Positions 1 through 8,948 are shown, counted from the stretch's first letter. The stretch is 64,000 nt of DNA from Hyphomicrobiales bacterium (GCA_039973685.1 JBDWKL010000018.1:1-64000), one strand, 5' to 3'. Notes: generated from the sequence alone by a model not told the origin. Translations and numbers: made by a program.

Positions 1-278
1 AACTGGGCCTCGCCACCTTCGCCTTCGATGATATCGACTGGGACGACGAAGTGCGCCTCTTCTTGGAAGAGCGCAGCAGCTACTCGCCAGATGGCCTCAC
101 TGCCATGGAAGCTAATCTCCGTTTCGTTGGCCCTGAGACAATGGAAAGCCGCATCTTTGGCCGCCTTACCGCTTGGCAAAACTGGGTCTTCCAGCGCCCC
201 AACGCGGTTGGCGAAGAAGGTGCTTTGCAAAAATACGGCTCCGGCACACGTGCCAAATTTGATATGAACCGAGTATAG
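1..278 (+). CDS. boxC: BoxC, benzoyl-CoA-dihydrodiol lyase, C-terminal end (partial)
   Basis: This is the last 92 codons of an open reading frame that enters from the left edge (frame starting at base 3) and stops at 276-278. The reading continues upstream of every internal start, so the gene is truncated by the window. The tail, with motifs such as GPETMESRIFGRLTAWQNW and the FDMNRV end, resembles BoxC. BoxC is a crotonase-fold enzyme that hydrolytically opens the ring of 2,3-epoxybenzoyl-CoA and releases formate in aerobic benzoate degradation. The call is supported by boxB following after only 11 bases, with a GAGGGA ribosome-binding site between them. Catalytic residues lie outside the window. 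Confidence 0.9.
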   Translation, partial: LGLATFAFDDIDWDDEVRLFLEERSSYSPDGLTAMEANLRFVGPETMESRIFGRLTAWQNWVFQRPNAVGEEGALQKYGSGTRAKFDMNRV

Positions 279-289
279 AGGGAACGATC

Positions 290-1741
290 ATGCTTGATCT
301 CGTTAATGTAGATTACGATTCACTCATTCCAAACAACGTCAATCTTTCAAGCGACAAAAAAGTCTTGAAAGCGCTAGAGCGTTGGCATCCTGGTTATATT
401 GACTGGTGGAACAAGCTGATCCCTGACAACTTCCAAGAATCCATGGTCTATTTACGCACGGCTGTCAGCGTAGACCCGAAAGGATGGGCGAAGTTTGATT
501 ATGTGAAAATGCCAGAATATCGCTGGGGCGTTTTGCTAGCACCTGCTGGCGAAGATCGTAAAATTCCGTTTGGCGAAAGCTACGGCGAACCAGCTTGGCA
601 AGAAGTGCCCGGCGAATACCGCGCCATGCTTCAACGCCTCATCGTCATCCAAGGCGACACTGAACCAGGTTCTGTTGAGCAACAACGTTTCCTAGGCCTC
701 ACCGCGCCATCACTTTATGACATGCGCAATCTGTTTCAGGTGAATGTGGAAGAAGGCCGCCACCTTTGGGCAATGGTCTATTTGCTACAAAAATATTTCG
801 GCAAGCAAGGACGCGAAGAGGCGGATGATTTGTTGCTGCGTTCTTCTGGTTCAGAGGAAGCGCCGCGTATGCTTGGTGCCTTCAATGAAGAGACGCCCGA
901 TTGGCTCTCTTTCTTTATGTTCACCTACTTCACAGACCGCGATGGCAAGATGCAACTTGAAAGCCTCGCGCAATCAGGTTTCGACCCACTGTCACGCACC
1001 TGCCGCTTTATGCTGACAGAAGAAGCCCACCATATGTTTGTCGGTGAAACTGGCGTTGGCCGCGTGATACAAGCGACCTGTGAAGCGATGAAGAATGCGG
1101 GCATCACCGACCCTTATGACATCAACAAAATCCGTGACCTCAATGTGATTGATCTTCCAACCATCCAGAAAAAGCTGAACATGCACTATTCGCTGTCGCT
1201 TGATCTGTTCGGACAAGAAGTCTCAACCAATGCGGCCAATGCCTTTAATGCGGGCATCAAAGGGCGCTACCTTGAAAGCCGGATTGAGGATGACCACAAA
1301 CTCAACAATGACACCTACAAAGTGCGTACAGTTGAAGATGGTAAGATCGTCGAAAACGACGCTCCTGCACTCACCGCTATTAATATGAGATTGCGGGACG
1401 ATTATATTCGCGATGCATCTGGTGGCCTTCGTCGCTGGAATAAGCAGATGGCGAAGATGGGTATTGAGTTTGAACTCGCCCTGCCAGACGAAGCTTTCCA
1501 CCGCCAAATCGGCGTCTTTTCTGCCATTAAAGCAGGTCCAGATGGCTCCATCATTTCCAATGAAACCTGGAATGAGAATAAAGACAAATGGTTGCCGACC
1601 AAAGAAGATGGCGCGTTCATCCAATCACTGATGGTGCCATGTTATGAGCCGGGCAAATATGCCTCTTGGATTGCGCCGCCGCGGGTTGGCATCGACAATA
1701 AACCGGGCGATTTTGAATATGTGAAACTTCACATGGCTTAG
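290..1741 (+). CDS. boxB: BoxB, benzoyl-CoA 2,3-epoxidase oxygenase subunit
   Basis: BoxB is the diiron oxygenase that epoxidises benzoyl-CoA using O2 and electrons from the reductase BoxA. The 483-residue length is normal for the family. Two ExxH pairs are visible (E155-H158 and E245-H248), with E125 and D216. All six sit at a constant +5 offset from the iron ligands I recall for the Azoarcus evansii enzyme, so the diiron site looks complete. The gene is cytoplasmic and co-directional with boxC, 11 bases downstream. BoxA is not in the window and may lie upstream; a flavodoxin-like gene follows instead. Confidence 0.96.
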   Translation: MLDLVNVDYDSLIPNNVNLSSDKKVLKALERWHPGYIDWWNKLIPDNFQESMVYLRTAVSVDPKGWAKFDYVKMPEYRWGVLLAPAGEDRKIPFGESYGEPAWQEVPGEYRAMLQRLIVIQGDTEPGSVEQQRFLGLTAPSLYDMRNLFQVNVEEGRHLWAMVYLLQKYFGKQGREEADDLLLRSSGSEEAPRMLGAFNEETPDWLSFFMFTYFTDRDGKMQLESLAQSGFDPLSRTCRFMLTEEAHHMFVGETGVGRVIQATCEAMKNAGITDPYDINKIRDLNVIDLPTIQKKLNMHYSLSLDLFGQEVSTNAANAFNAGIKGRYLESRIEDDHKLNNDTYKVRTVEDGKIVENDAPALTAINMRLRDDYIRDASGGLRRWNKQMAKMGIEFELALPDEAFHRQIGVFSAIKAGPDGSIISNETWNENKDKWLPTKEDGAFIQSLMVPCYEPGKYASWIAPPRVGIDNKPGDFEYVKLHMA

Positions 1742-1780
1742 CGTTCTTTACGCATAAGAAGACAACAACAAAGGTACACT

Positions 1781-2239
1781 ATGAAGATCGAACTCCTATA
1801 CGCGACAGAAACAGGCAATGCAGAAATGCTGTGCGATGATTTCGAGGGGGAATTGGGCGAAGGTTACGAATGCACCATCCAAAATATGGGCGAAGTTGAC
1901 CCAACGAGCCTCGACCGCGAGTGCTTCTATATATTCGTTGCCTCCAGTTATGGCAGCGGCGACCTTCCCTCCACAGCGGTTTCTTTTTATGACCGTTTGG
2001 TGGAAGAAAAGCCCGATTTAAGCGGCGTGCAATTTGCGGTCTTCGGCCTTGGCGACATGGTGTTTGATGCGACCTTTAATCAAGGCTCAGAGCGGCTAAT
2101 GACTGCTCTTTTGGAAAACAAGGCCTCCATGATTGGCGAACGCGGCGTCTACGACACCTCAACAGGAGACCTGCCAGAAGATGCTGGTCTTCCTTGGTTG
2201 CAAACAATCATGCCTCAACTTTCTGCCATCGCAGCATAG
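1781..2239 (+). CDS. Flavodoxin/MioC-like FMN protein in the box cluster
   Basis: A 152-residue protein with the classic FMN phosphate-binding loop YATETGN near residues 7-13. SSYGSGDLPS (about 55-64) and FGLGDMVFD (about 88-96) are the other two flavin-contacting loops. This matches single-domain flavodoxin/MioC proteins and the flavodoxin domain of sulfite or P450 reductases; there is no FNR domain. The gene starts 39 bases after boxB behind an AAAGG site, and boxR follows. By position it could carry electrons to BoxB or within the box pathway, but that is inference. A housekeeping flavodoxin role cannot be excluded. Confidence 0.85.
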   Translation: MKIELLYATETGNAEMLCDDFEGELGEGYECTIQNMGEVDPTSLDRECFYIFVASSYGSGDLPSTAVSFYDRLVEEKPDLSGVQFAVFGLGDMVFDATFNQGSERLMTALLENKASMIGERGVYDTSTGDLPEDAGLPWLQTIMPQLSAIAA

Positions 2240-2284
2240 GTTTATTATGGTCGCGCCCAGCCTTCATGATCAGGAGAATATCGC

Positions 2285-3169
2285 TTGTTAGACATACCTG
2301 AACATATTCAACCAGAAATCAACACCAGTGAGTTCATCGCAAAAGTTGGTGAGCGGGTACGCCGAGCACGAAAAATGCATGGCATCTCCAGACGTATCTT
2401 GTCGGAACGTTCAGGCATTTCACAGCGCTACCTCGCCCAACTGGAACTTGGATCAGGCAACATCTCAATCGCCCTGTTGTTAAAGGTTGCCGTTGGTCTC
2501 GGCGAGCCGATTGAAAGTTTCATCGTCGATCATGAAAATGCCGATGATGCCCACCACGCGATCACTCTATTCAAAAAAGCAGATGACCAAACCAAGGCGC
2601 AGGTTCTCGCAATTCTCGATCCGGAAGCAGCGCGACAACATAGGCATAAACGGATTGCTCTCATTGGTCTTCGTGGCGCGGGCAAATCCACCCTTGGAGC
2701 CATTGCTGGCGAGCGCCTACAAACCCAGTTTATGGAATTAAACGACGAAATCGAGCGCTCCAATGGGATGTCCGTCAACGAGACGATCGAACTTTATGGG
2801 CAAGAAGGCTACCGACTTTTAGAACGCCAAGCGATTGAGAAAATCGCTACGACAAAGGAACAGATTATTCTGGCCGTCGCTGGTGGCATTGTGTCTGAGC
2901 CTGAAACCTTCAACTATCTGTTGCGCCACTATCACACGATCTGGATTAAAGCCGCACCCGAAGAACATATGGACCGCGTCCGTGCCCAAGGCGATGAACG
3001 CCCAATGGCAGGCAACCCAGAAGCCTTTCAGCAGCTTCGTCAAATTTTGACCAGCCGCGAAGCACATTATCAACGAGCAAGCACGGTTGTGGACACTACA
3101 CGGACCTCGCTTGAAATGAGCACGCAGGCTCTCTTAAGCATGATTGAAGCCAAGCAGTTCCTCGCCTAA
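2285..3169 (+). CDS. boxR: BoxR, XRE-family regulator fused to a shikimate kinase-like domain
   Basis: The regulator combines an XRE/Cro helix-turn-helix (about residues 18-75, including SGISQRYLAQLE) with a shikimate kinase-like domain whose P-loop GLRGAGKS is at 128-135. This two-domain plan is that of BoxR/BzdR, which repress benzoate genes and are released by benzoyl-CoA bound in the kinase-like pocket. The length of 294 residues is typical. The start is TTG with an AGGAGA site nine bases upstream; no better ATG exists. The stop codon shares one base with the ATG of the next gene, implying translational coupling. It probably controls the box genes around it. Confidence 0.93.
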   Translation: MLDIPEHIQPEINTSEFIAKVGERVRRARKMHGISRRILSERSGISQRYLAQLELGSGNISIALLLKVAVGLGEPIESFIVDHENADDAHHAITLFKKADDQTKAQVLAILDPEAARQHRHKRIALIGLRGAGKSTLGAIAGERLQTQFMELNDEIERSNGMSVNETIELYGQEGYRLLERQAIEKIATTKEQIILAVAGGIVSEPETFNYLLRHYHTIWIKAAPEEHMDRVRAQGDERPMAGNPEAFQQLRQILTSREAHYQRASTVVDTTRTSLEMSTQALLSMIEAKQFLA

Positions 3170-4227
3170 TGACACCCGCCTCAACATCAAACAAGCGTGC
3201 CCTTGTTGTCGGTGGGAATTCAATGGCGCTATCCCATGCCGCTTTGTTGGCCCACCATGGGTTTGAAGCCGTCTTGATGGAAGACGATGAAATCGACGCC
3301 GTACGTAGCCGCGATTTCTTGAAACGCTTTTATGAAGGGCAATCATCTTGGGCGACGGATAGCTCAAAGCCAACCCCCCTACCCTTTGAAAAACTTGATG
3401 GTCGTTTTGATGTCTTGATTGATACAAGTGACGCTGGTTTGGATCAGCGATGTCAAATATTAAGCACCGTTTCAAAGTGCCTAAATCCGGACGCATTGAT
3501 TGCCTATCAAACATCAACGCCAGATCTCTTGATCGTTGAAAAAATCACCGCGACGTTGCCAACCATCCATCAATTCCACATCTGCGGCCAACCTCATCTT
3601 GCAACCCTTGTTGAATGCGCAAAGTTTGCTGGCATGAACATCGACCCACTCTCGCGATTTTGGCAAACGCTCGGCAAGCAAGTCATCCTCACGAAACCAG
3701 GCGGCCCCTTTGTCGCGAGCAGGTTGTCAGCCACGCTTTATGGGGCACTGGATAGCCTGCTGCTTGAAGGGGCGCTGCCTTATGAGATTGATGAAGCACT
3801 CACCAAATTTGGATTTCAAATTGGCCCTTATGAAGCACAAGACCTTACTGGTCTGGATGGCCCTTTCTATGAACGTAAACAGGCGAACAAGACTCTCCTC
3901 ATTTCTGACCGTATGGTGCAAGAAGGGCGCTTGGGCAAGAAAGTTGGTGTGGGTTGGTATCGCTACCCCGGCGGCGGCGGCGCGGTGATTGATCCGTTGC
4001 TTGAAGATTTGATTGTTGAAGAAGCGCATTTTGCGAAAATTGAAAGGCGAGTAATTTCTGATCAAGAGATCGTTTCGCGCGTGGTTTCTTCACTCTCAGA
4101 GGAAGCCGCATTCATTTTGAAGAATGACATTGCGCCATCAGCCAGTGACCTCGATAAATTGTCGATGGAAGCGCTGCACTTTCCACATGATGGAATTTGC
4201 AGCTATGCTGACAAACATTGTTCTTGA
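3169..4227 (+). CDS. Divergent 3-hydroxyacyl-CoA dehydrogenase family protein
   Basis: This 352-residue protein has an N-terminal Rossmann fold and the all-helical HADH C-terminal region, recognisable from GGPFVASRL (about 175-183) and GRLGKKVGVGWYRY. The usual GxGxMG nucleotide loop reads GGNSMA (15-20), and the HFFNP catalytic motif is reduced to HICGQ with His137 kept. It may therefore be catalytically altered or have an unusual substrate. In a box operon the expected job is oxidation of 3-hydroxyadipyl-CoA to 3-oxoadipyl-CoA, feeding the beta-ketoadipate thiolase step. It is translationally coupled to boxR through a TAATG overlap. Confidence 0.8.
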   Translation: MTPASTSNKRALVVGGNSMALSHAALLAHHGFEAVLMEDDEIDAVRSRDFLKRFYEGQSSWATDSSKPTPLPFEKLDGRFDVLIDTSDAGLDQRCQILSTVSKCLNPDALIAYQTSTPDLLIVEKITATLPTIHQFHICGQPHLATLVECAKFAGMNIDPLSRFWQTLGKQVILTKPGGPFVASRLSATLYGALDSLLLEGALPYEIDEALTKFGFQIGPYEAQDLTGLDGPFYERKQANKTLLISDRMVQEGRLGKKVGVGWYRYPGGGGAVIDPLLEDLIVEEAHFAKIERRVISDQEIVSRVVSSLSEEAAFILKNDIAPSASDLDKLSMEALHFPHDGICSYADKHCS

Positions 4228-4241
4228 TTTCGGACCTCAAC

Positions 4242-5066
4242 ATGCCGCACTTTAAAGTCACTGATTTCACCGACGCCTACGCCAACGCCCCCAACATTCC
4301 AAACGGCGATGCATGGCCCGAAGCATGGGTTTCGCCCGCTGAAAATTTTCGCGCGACGTGGCCGAATGTCGAAACAGATATTTCTTACGGCGACCATGAA
4401 CGCGAGAGCTATGATTTGTTTTTACCTGAGGGAGAAAGCAAAGGCCTCTTCGTTTTCATCCATGGTGGCTTTTGGTTGAAGCTTGATAAGTCCTATTGGA
4501 CGCACCTTGCTAAAGGAGCGCTGGAGCGCGGCTATTGTGTTGCCATTCCATCTTATCCGCTTTGTCCTGAAGTGCGCGTTCAAGATATTTCCCAAAGTGC
4601 CGCCCGCGCTGTTACCCATGCAGCAAGCAAAGTCGCAGGCCCGATCATTCTTTCTGGCCATTCGGCTGGCGGGCACTTGGTAACGCGTTTGATAAGTGAA
4701 GGATCTGCACTCGACAAAGTCACGCTAGATCGCATTGCCCATGTTGTTTCGATCTCGGGTGTGCATGATTTACGGCCTCTGCTTAAGAGTGACCTTAACA
4801 AAGGAATTGGGTTGGACTTATCAGAAGCACAAAAGGAAAGCCCTGCCCTCCTCACTCCCCTTATCGACGCCCCTGTTACTTGTTGGGTGGGGGCCAATGA
4901 GCGGTCTGAATTTGTTCGGCAGAATACGTTGCTTGCCAATATCTGGCGCGGGCTTGGCATGGAAACGCAAGCAGTTGAAGAGCCCGATAGGCATCATTTC
5001 GATATAATTGATGGTTTGTGCGACGAACAGTCGCCCCTGGTCAACGCTATCTTTGAAACAAAATAG
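4242..5066 (+). CDS. Alpha/beta hydrolase (arylformamidase-like)
   Basis: A 274-residue alpha/beta hydrolase with the oxyanion motif HGGFW and the nucleophile elbow GHSAGGH, the combination found in kynurenine formamidase/carboxylesterase relatives. A late His in DRHHFD completes a plausible Ser-Asp-His triad. I place the start at the ATG at 4242; an in-frame TTG at 4218 would lie inside the preceding gene and has no better ribosome-binding site. It is the last gene of the box transcription unit. It could hydrolyse an ester, an amide or a stray CoA thioester; kynurenine formamidase activity is an alternative that the neighbourhood does not favour. Confidence 0.8.
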   Translation: MPHFKVTDFTDAYANAPNIPNGDAWPEAWVSPAENFRATWPNVETDISYGDHERESYDLFLPEGESKGLFVFIHGGFWLKLDKSYWTHLAKGALERGYCVAIPSYPLCPEVRVQDISQSAARAVTHAASKVAGPIILSGHSAGGHLVTRLISEGSALDKVTLDRIAHVVSISGVHDLRPLLKSDLNKGIGLDLSEAQKESPALLTPLIDAPVTCWVGANERSEFVRQNTLLANIWRGLGMETQAVEEPDRHHFDIIDGLCDEQSPLVNAIFETK

Positions 5067-5121
5067 CGCTCCCCTGACTGGCAGAGAAACGCTATTTAAA
5101 TCACATCTTGCAGGTAGCCGC

Positions 5122-6123
5122 TTAGAGGCTGAAACCTTCTTTTTCCGCAATCTGTTTTAAGCCGCCATCTAGTCTTGGTCCGACGACTTGAATGATGTTG
5201 GAGGCTAATAGACAACCCAGACGACCTGCATCTTTAAGCGCATAATTACGGCTGAGGCCAAACAAGAATCCGGCCGCGAACATATCGCCTGCGCCTGTTG
5301 TATCGACGACATTGCTTACAGGGAACGGATCACAAGCAACGGTTTCATCTTTAGTGACGACTACGGCACCCTGTTCACCTTTGGTGATAGCTGCAAGAGC
5401 GACTTCGGTGCTAAGTTTTTGCACACAAGCATCAAAATCATCTGACTGATAAAGCGACAACAACTCAGCGTCGTTTGCAAGCAGAATGTCCACAGTGCCA
5501 TTTTGAATGAGTTCACGGAATTCATCGCGGTAACGATCAACACAGAAGGCATCAGACAAGGTAAGGGCCACTTTGTTACCTGCTTTGTGTGCCACTTCAG
5601 CGGCAGCGCGCAATGCGTCTTTTGCCCGTGGTGGGTCCCAAAGATAGCCTTCGAAATAGATTACTTGCGATGCTTCTACGACATCTTTGTCCATATCTTC
5701 AGGGCCAATTTCAGTGCACGCACCAAGGAAGGTGTTCATTGTGCGCTCACCATCTGGCGTGATCACAATAATTGAACGCGCTGTCGGTTCTTGCTCGCTC
5801 AATGTTTCGGTTGGAAAATGCACACCACCATCCACCATGTCCGCACGGTATTGCTTGCCCATTTCATCGTCAGCTAATTTACCGAAAAATGCGGTTGATG
5901 CACCAAGTTCTGCTAGGCCTGCAATTGTGTTGCCTGCTGAACCACCAGAACGAACCTGCGCATCTTGAATATTGCCACTTAGATAAAGGGCGCGTTCTGC
6001 ATCAATTAGCATCATCGCCCCTTTGTCGAGATTATGAGTGGCAAGAAACCCCTCATCAACCTTCGCCAGAACATCAACAATTGCATTCCCAATACCCAGA
6101 ACGTCAAACTTTTTGTCAGTCAT
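5122..6123 (-). CDS. PfkB-family kinase, probable adenosine kinase
   Basis: A 333-residue ribokinase/PfkB protein. Visible signatures are the N-terminal GIGNAIVDVLA, the substrate-side GGSAGNT, and the C-terminal DTTGAGDMFAAGF with the anion-hole and catalytic Asp. The overall pattern matches alphaproteobacterial adenosine kinase-type enzymes, which phosphorylate adenosine to AMP. It could recycle adenosine released by S-adenosylhomocysteinase (gene at 55437-56840), though the genes are not linked. It is transcribed alone, convergent with the box operon across 55 bases in which I see no strong terminator. Sugar specificity cannot be ruled out from sequence alone. Confidence 0.85.
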   Translation of the reverse strand: MTDKKFDVLGIGNAIVDVLAKVDEGFLATHNLDKGAMMLIDAERALYLSGNIQDAQVRSGGSAGNTIAGLAELGASTAFFGKLADDEMGKQYRADMVDGGVHFPTETLSEQEPTARSIIVITPDGERTMNTFLGACTEIGPEDMDKDVVEASQVIYFEGYLWDPPRAKDALRAAAEVAHKAGNKVALTLSDAFCVDRYRDEFRELIQNGTVDILLANDAELLSLYQSDDFDACVQKLSTEVALAAITKGEQGAVVVTKDETVACDPFPVSNVVDTTGAGDMFAAGFLFGLSRNYALKDAGRLGCLLASNIIQVVGPRLDGGLKQIAEKEGFSL

Positions 6124-6235
6124 CTTTGATCCTCTTCATCATTGGCAACATCACAATTATCACGCTGCATGCTTGCACAAACACAAATAGAGACTTACTT
6201 CAAGCACGCAACATCAAAACAGGGAAAAGGCCTAC

Positions 6236-6913
6236 ATGTTTCACGCCGCAACGCTTGCATTTAATCAAATTTTTTCAAAACCGTTCAGATCGGTCTTTTG
6301 GAAGGCGCTCGGTCTTACCCTGCTTATGCTCGTACTTTTATGGGTTGGCGTGCAGGCAGCGCTCACCTTTTTTCTCGTCATTCCTTATCCGTGGCTGGAG
6401 ACCGCCATTGCGTGGGCAGCAGGGGCTGGGCTTCTGGTTGGACTTGGCTTTTTCATCGCACCTGTCACCTCCCTGTTTGCCGGTATCTTCTTGGATGAGA
6501 TCGCCGAGAAAGTAGAAGCGCGCCATTATCCGCAAGACGAACATGGGACAGCCATGCCTTTGCTCAAGTCGCTCGGCCTCACCATCCAATTTGTCGCGCT
6601 GGTTGTTGCGGTAAACTTGGTGGCACTCTTGTTAGTCTTCGTGTTTGGCCTTGGCCTTCCCGTTTTCTTTATCGCCAATGGCTACTTATTGGGCCGCGAA
6701 TATTTCGAGATGGTGGCCATGCGCTTTATGCCAACCAAAGACGCTAGAGACCTCCGCCGCAAGCATTCGACCACCGTGTTTCTATCGGGCCTTATTATCG
6801 CAGGTTTTCTAGCGGTCCCATTTTTGAACCTTTTAACCCCCCTGTTTGCTACAGCCTTTATGGTGCACATCTATAAGATGGTGTCAGGCTCAAAACGGCC
6901 AATAGGTGACTAG
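6236..6913 (+). CDS. EI24/CysZ-like inner-membrane protein
   Basis: A 225-residue membrane protein with about five or six hydrophobic segments and the EI24 (CysZ-like) domain pattern, including FFIANGYLLGREYFEMVAMR and a positively charged cytoplasmic loop. CysZ-type proteins are linked to sulfate uptake in enterobacteria, but the alphaproteobacterial relatives are mostly of unknown function. The ATG follows an AGGGAAAAGG site. It is divergent from the PfkB kinase (112-bp spacer) and ends at a strong bidirectional terminator. The substrate is unknown. Confidence 0.75.
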   Translation: MFHAATLAFNQIFSKPFRSVFWKALGLTLLMLVLLWVGVQAALTFFLVIPYPWLETAIAWAAGAGLLVGLGFFIAPVTSLFAGIFLDEIAEKVEARHYPQDEHGTAMPLLKSLGLTIQFVALVVAVNLVALLLVFVFGLGLPVFFIANGYLLGREYFEMVAMRFMPTKDARDLRRKHSTTVFLSGLIIAGFLAVPFLNLLTPLFATAFMVHIYKMVSGSKRPIGD

Positions 6914-6925
6914 ACCTGAACAAAC

Positions 6926-6956
6926 AAAAAGGCCGCGAGATAACTCGCGGCCTTTT
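6926..6956. terminator. Bidirectional intrinsic terminator
   Basis: A perfect hairpin with arms AAAAGGCCGCGAG and CTCGCGGCCTTTT around an ATAA loop, A-rich on the left and T-rich on the right. It sits between the convergent EI24-like gene and the cytochrome c gene and can end transcription from both. Confidence 0.93.
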
Positions 6957-6982
6957 GATTTTTTAACACAATTAGCTATCAG

Positions 6983-7483
6983 TTATTCAGCTGCCGCTGG
7001 ATTTCCATCAAGGCCAAATGTTTTCAAATAAGCAATCACATTAGCGCGTTGGTCTTCTTTCTTAAGGCGAAGCGCCATACGTGCTTTTGCTTTCTTATTA
7101 CCTGTCACTTTGATCAAGTAAGCTTTTGGATTGATGAGATACTCAAGAAGAGCCTCTTCTGTCCAAACCAGCCCTGAGGAACCCTCAGGCACATCAAGAT
7201 ACCCGTCACCATCCGCATCGTCACCCACTTCGCCGCGTGCTTCAATGATGCCTGTGCCGTATTTAAAGCCATCAGAAATACCAGCAGTACGACCAACAAT
7301 ACCGTTCAACTGGGGACCGTTTTTGTTTTTAGCATCTGGACCAACCACATGGCAGGCTTTGCAACGCTTAAAGATTTTTTCGCCAGCTACAGCATCAGCT
7401 GCGACAGCACCGCCTGTCATGCCAACAGCAAGACCAACACCAAATAAGGCACTAAGCCCAATTGTTTTGATAGAGATTGTCAT
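6983..7483 (-). CDS. Class I cytochrome c with an EF-hand-like insertion
   Basis: A 166-residue periplasmic cytochrome c. It has a signal peptide (about residues 1-29, ending AVAA), the haem motif CKACH at 41-45, and a likely axial Met136 in KARMALRL. The fold resembles cytochrome c2/c550. Between the haem domain and the distal helix lies an insertion whose residues 89-100 (DADGDGYLDVPE) satisfy the canonical EF-hand loop, with acidic residues at positions 1, 3, 5, 9 and 12 and Gly at 6. Calcium binding is therefore possible but unproven. It is a single gene, divergent from mtnK. Confidence 0.9.
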   Translation of the reverse strand: MTISIKTIGLSALFGVGLAVGMTGGAVAADAVAGEKIFKRCKACHVVGPDAKNKNGPQLNGIVGRTAGISDGFKYGTGIIEARGEVGDDADGDGYLDVPEGSSGLVWTEEALLEYLINPKAYLIKVTGNKKAKARMALRLKKEDQRANVIAYLKTFGLDGNPAAAE

Positions 7484-7537
7484 CGTGTGAATGTCTCCTC
7501 GAACATCAATATTCCATTCAAATCAAAAGTACTTTGC

Positions 7538-7553
7538 TTGGTTGCGCAACCAA
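7538..7553. promoter_or_regulatory. Perfect 16-bp palindrome, candidate operator
   Basis: TTGGTTGCGCAACCAA is a perfect dyad in the 196-bp divergent spacer between the cytochrome c gene (start 55 bases away) and mtnK (127 bases away). It looks like a binding site for a dimeric regulator. No regulator gene is adjacent. Confidence 0.5.
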
Positions 7554-7606
7554 CGTCAACCAACTAAAACGTGTTACTTAATTCAAACACGAAATATCAA
7601 ATTTAT

Positions 7607-7672
7607 TTGAACCCGCCTAGTTGAACTGAACGACATTCATAACCACTTATTTTGAACTTGAAACAATTGAAC
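7607..7672 (+). repeat. Four TTGAAC direct repeats upstream of mtnK
   Basis: TTGAAC starts at 7607, 7621, 7652 and 7667, giving spacings of 14, 31 and 15 bases, in the last 75 bases before the mtnK ATG. The near-regular phase suggests repeated binding of one factor, but AT-rich chance occurrence is possible. Confidence 0.4.
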
Positions 7673-7679
7673 GAATAAA

Positions 7680-8948
7680 ATGGCTTACCAAGCACCCGAG
7701 AATTACCACGCTTTGACAACGCAAACTGTGGCGGCCTATCTGGCACAAAACGAAAAAGTCAGCGTCTTGCTTGGCGGATCGGCTGAAAATTGGAGTGCTG
7801 AAGAAGTCGGTGACGGCAATCTCAACTTGGTTTTTATTGTCAAAAACGGTGATAAATCTGTCATTGCCAAACAAGCGTTACCCTATGTGCGTTTGGTTGG
7901 TGAAAGTTGGCCGCTGCCTCTTTCCCGTGCCTATTTCGAATATCAAGCGTTAAGCAGAGAAGCTGACGTTGCCCCACAACTGGTGCCTGAAATCATTCTC
8001 TATGACCATGAGATGGCACTGATTGTGATGGAACACCTCACGCCGCACATCATTTTGCGTAAAGGTTTTATCCAAGGTATTCGTTATCCACAGTTGGCTG
8101 AGCATGCGGGCCATTTTATGGCGACGACCTTGTTTGATTATTCAGACCTTGCTCTTGATGCTGAAACTAAAAAACTCAATGTCGCAATGTTTTCTGAAAA
8201 TCACGTCATGTGCGGGCTAACCGAACAAGTGATTTTCGATGACCCCTATTTTGAAGCAGAACTCAACCGACACACCAGCCCACAGCTTGATGATGTTGCG
8301 GCAGACATTCGCCAAGACGTTGGTTTAAAAATCGCCATTCAAGAACTCAAAACCTTATTCATGTCGAAGGCGCAAACCTTGCTTCATGGTGATCTGCACA
8401 CTGGCTCCATTATGGTGACCGAGGATGAGACACGGATAATTGATCCAGAATTTGCATTTTATGGCCCCATGGGTTTTGACATTGGCGCGCTTATGGCGAA
8501 TCTATTGCTTGCCTATTTCTCACAAGCTGGCCACGCAACGAAAGAGGCCGACCGTGACGATTATGGCGAATGGATTTTAGAAACACTTTTAAAAACATAT
8601 GCCGTCTTTGAAGAAACTTTCTCTCAAAAATGGCGAAACCAACGAACCGGGGCACTTTATCCCGAAACGCTACTTTCGCCTGACGACAATGTAGCAAATG
8701 AACAAGCATTAAGTCGCTACTTACGCGACGTGATAGAAGACAGCATTGGTTTTGCCGGTGCAAAAATAGTGCGGCGCATTTTAGGTATTGCCCATGTGGA
8801 AGACCTAGAAACAATTCAAGATGAAAATCTTCGCGCTGACTGTGAAAGAAAAGCACTCGCCCTAGGGCGTATAATGATCACAGACAGAAAGAATCTCTCT
8901 GACTTTAACGACGTAGTTCGTATGGCTAGAGCGATTAATCAAGGGTAA
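7680..8948 (+). CDS. mtnK: S-methyl-5-thioribose kinase
   Basis: MtnK phosphorylates 5-methylthioribose (and in some bacteria 5-deoxyribose) at the 1-position with ATP. The 422-residue protein has the MtnK pattern: [11 protein letters not shown] in the nucleotide loop (about 44-54), the catalytic HGDLHTGS (about 239-246), and the metal-binding [16 protein letters not shown]. The ATG is preceded by an A-rich leader with only a weak ribosome-binding site. mtnA follows after four bases, so the two are one operon. No MtnN nucleosidase, which would supply methylthioribose, is present in the window. Confidence 0.95.
   Translation: MAYQAPENYHALTTQTVAAYLAQNEKVSVLLGGSAENWSAEEVGDGNLNLVFIVKNGDKSVIAKQALPYVRLVGESWPLPLSRAYFEYQALSREADVAPQLVPEIILYDHEMALIVMEHLTPHIILRKGFIQGIRYPQLAEHAGHFMATTLFDYSDLALDAETKKLNVAMFSENHVMCGLTEQVIFDDPYFEAELNRHTSPQLDDVAADIRQDVGLKIAIQELKTLFMSKAQTLLHGDLHTGSIMVTEDETRIIDPEFAFYGPMGFDIGALMANLLLAYFSQAGHATKEADRDDYGEWILETLLKTYAVFEETFSQKWRNQRTGALYPETLLSPDDNVANEQALSRYLRDVIEDSIGFAGAKIVRRILGIAHVEDLETIQDENLRADCERKALALGRIMITDRKNLSDFNDVVRMARAINQG

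Noticed and set aside
5772-6515. 247-codon plus-strand ORF across the kinase start
   Set aside because: It overlaps the N-terminal half of the kinase gene and the start of the EI24-like gene and shows no protein-like pattern.
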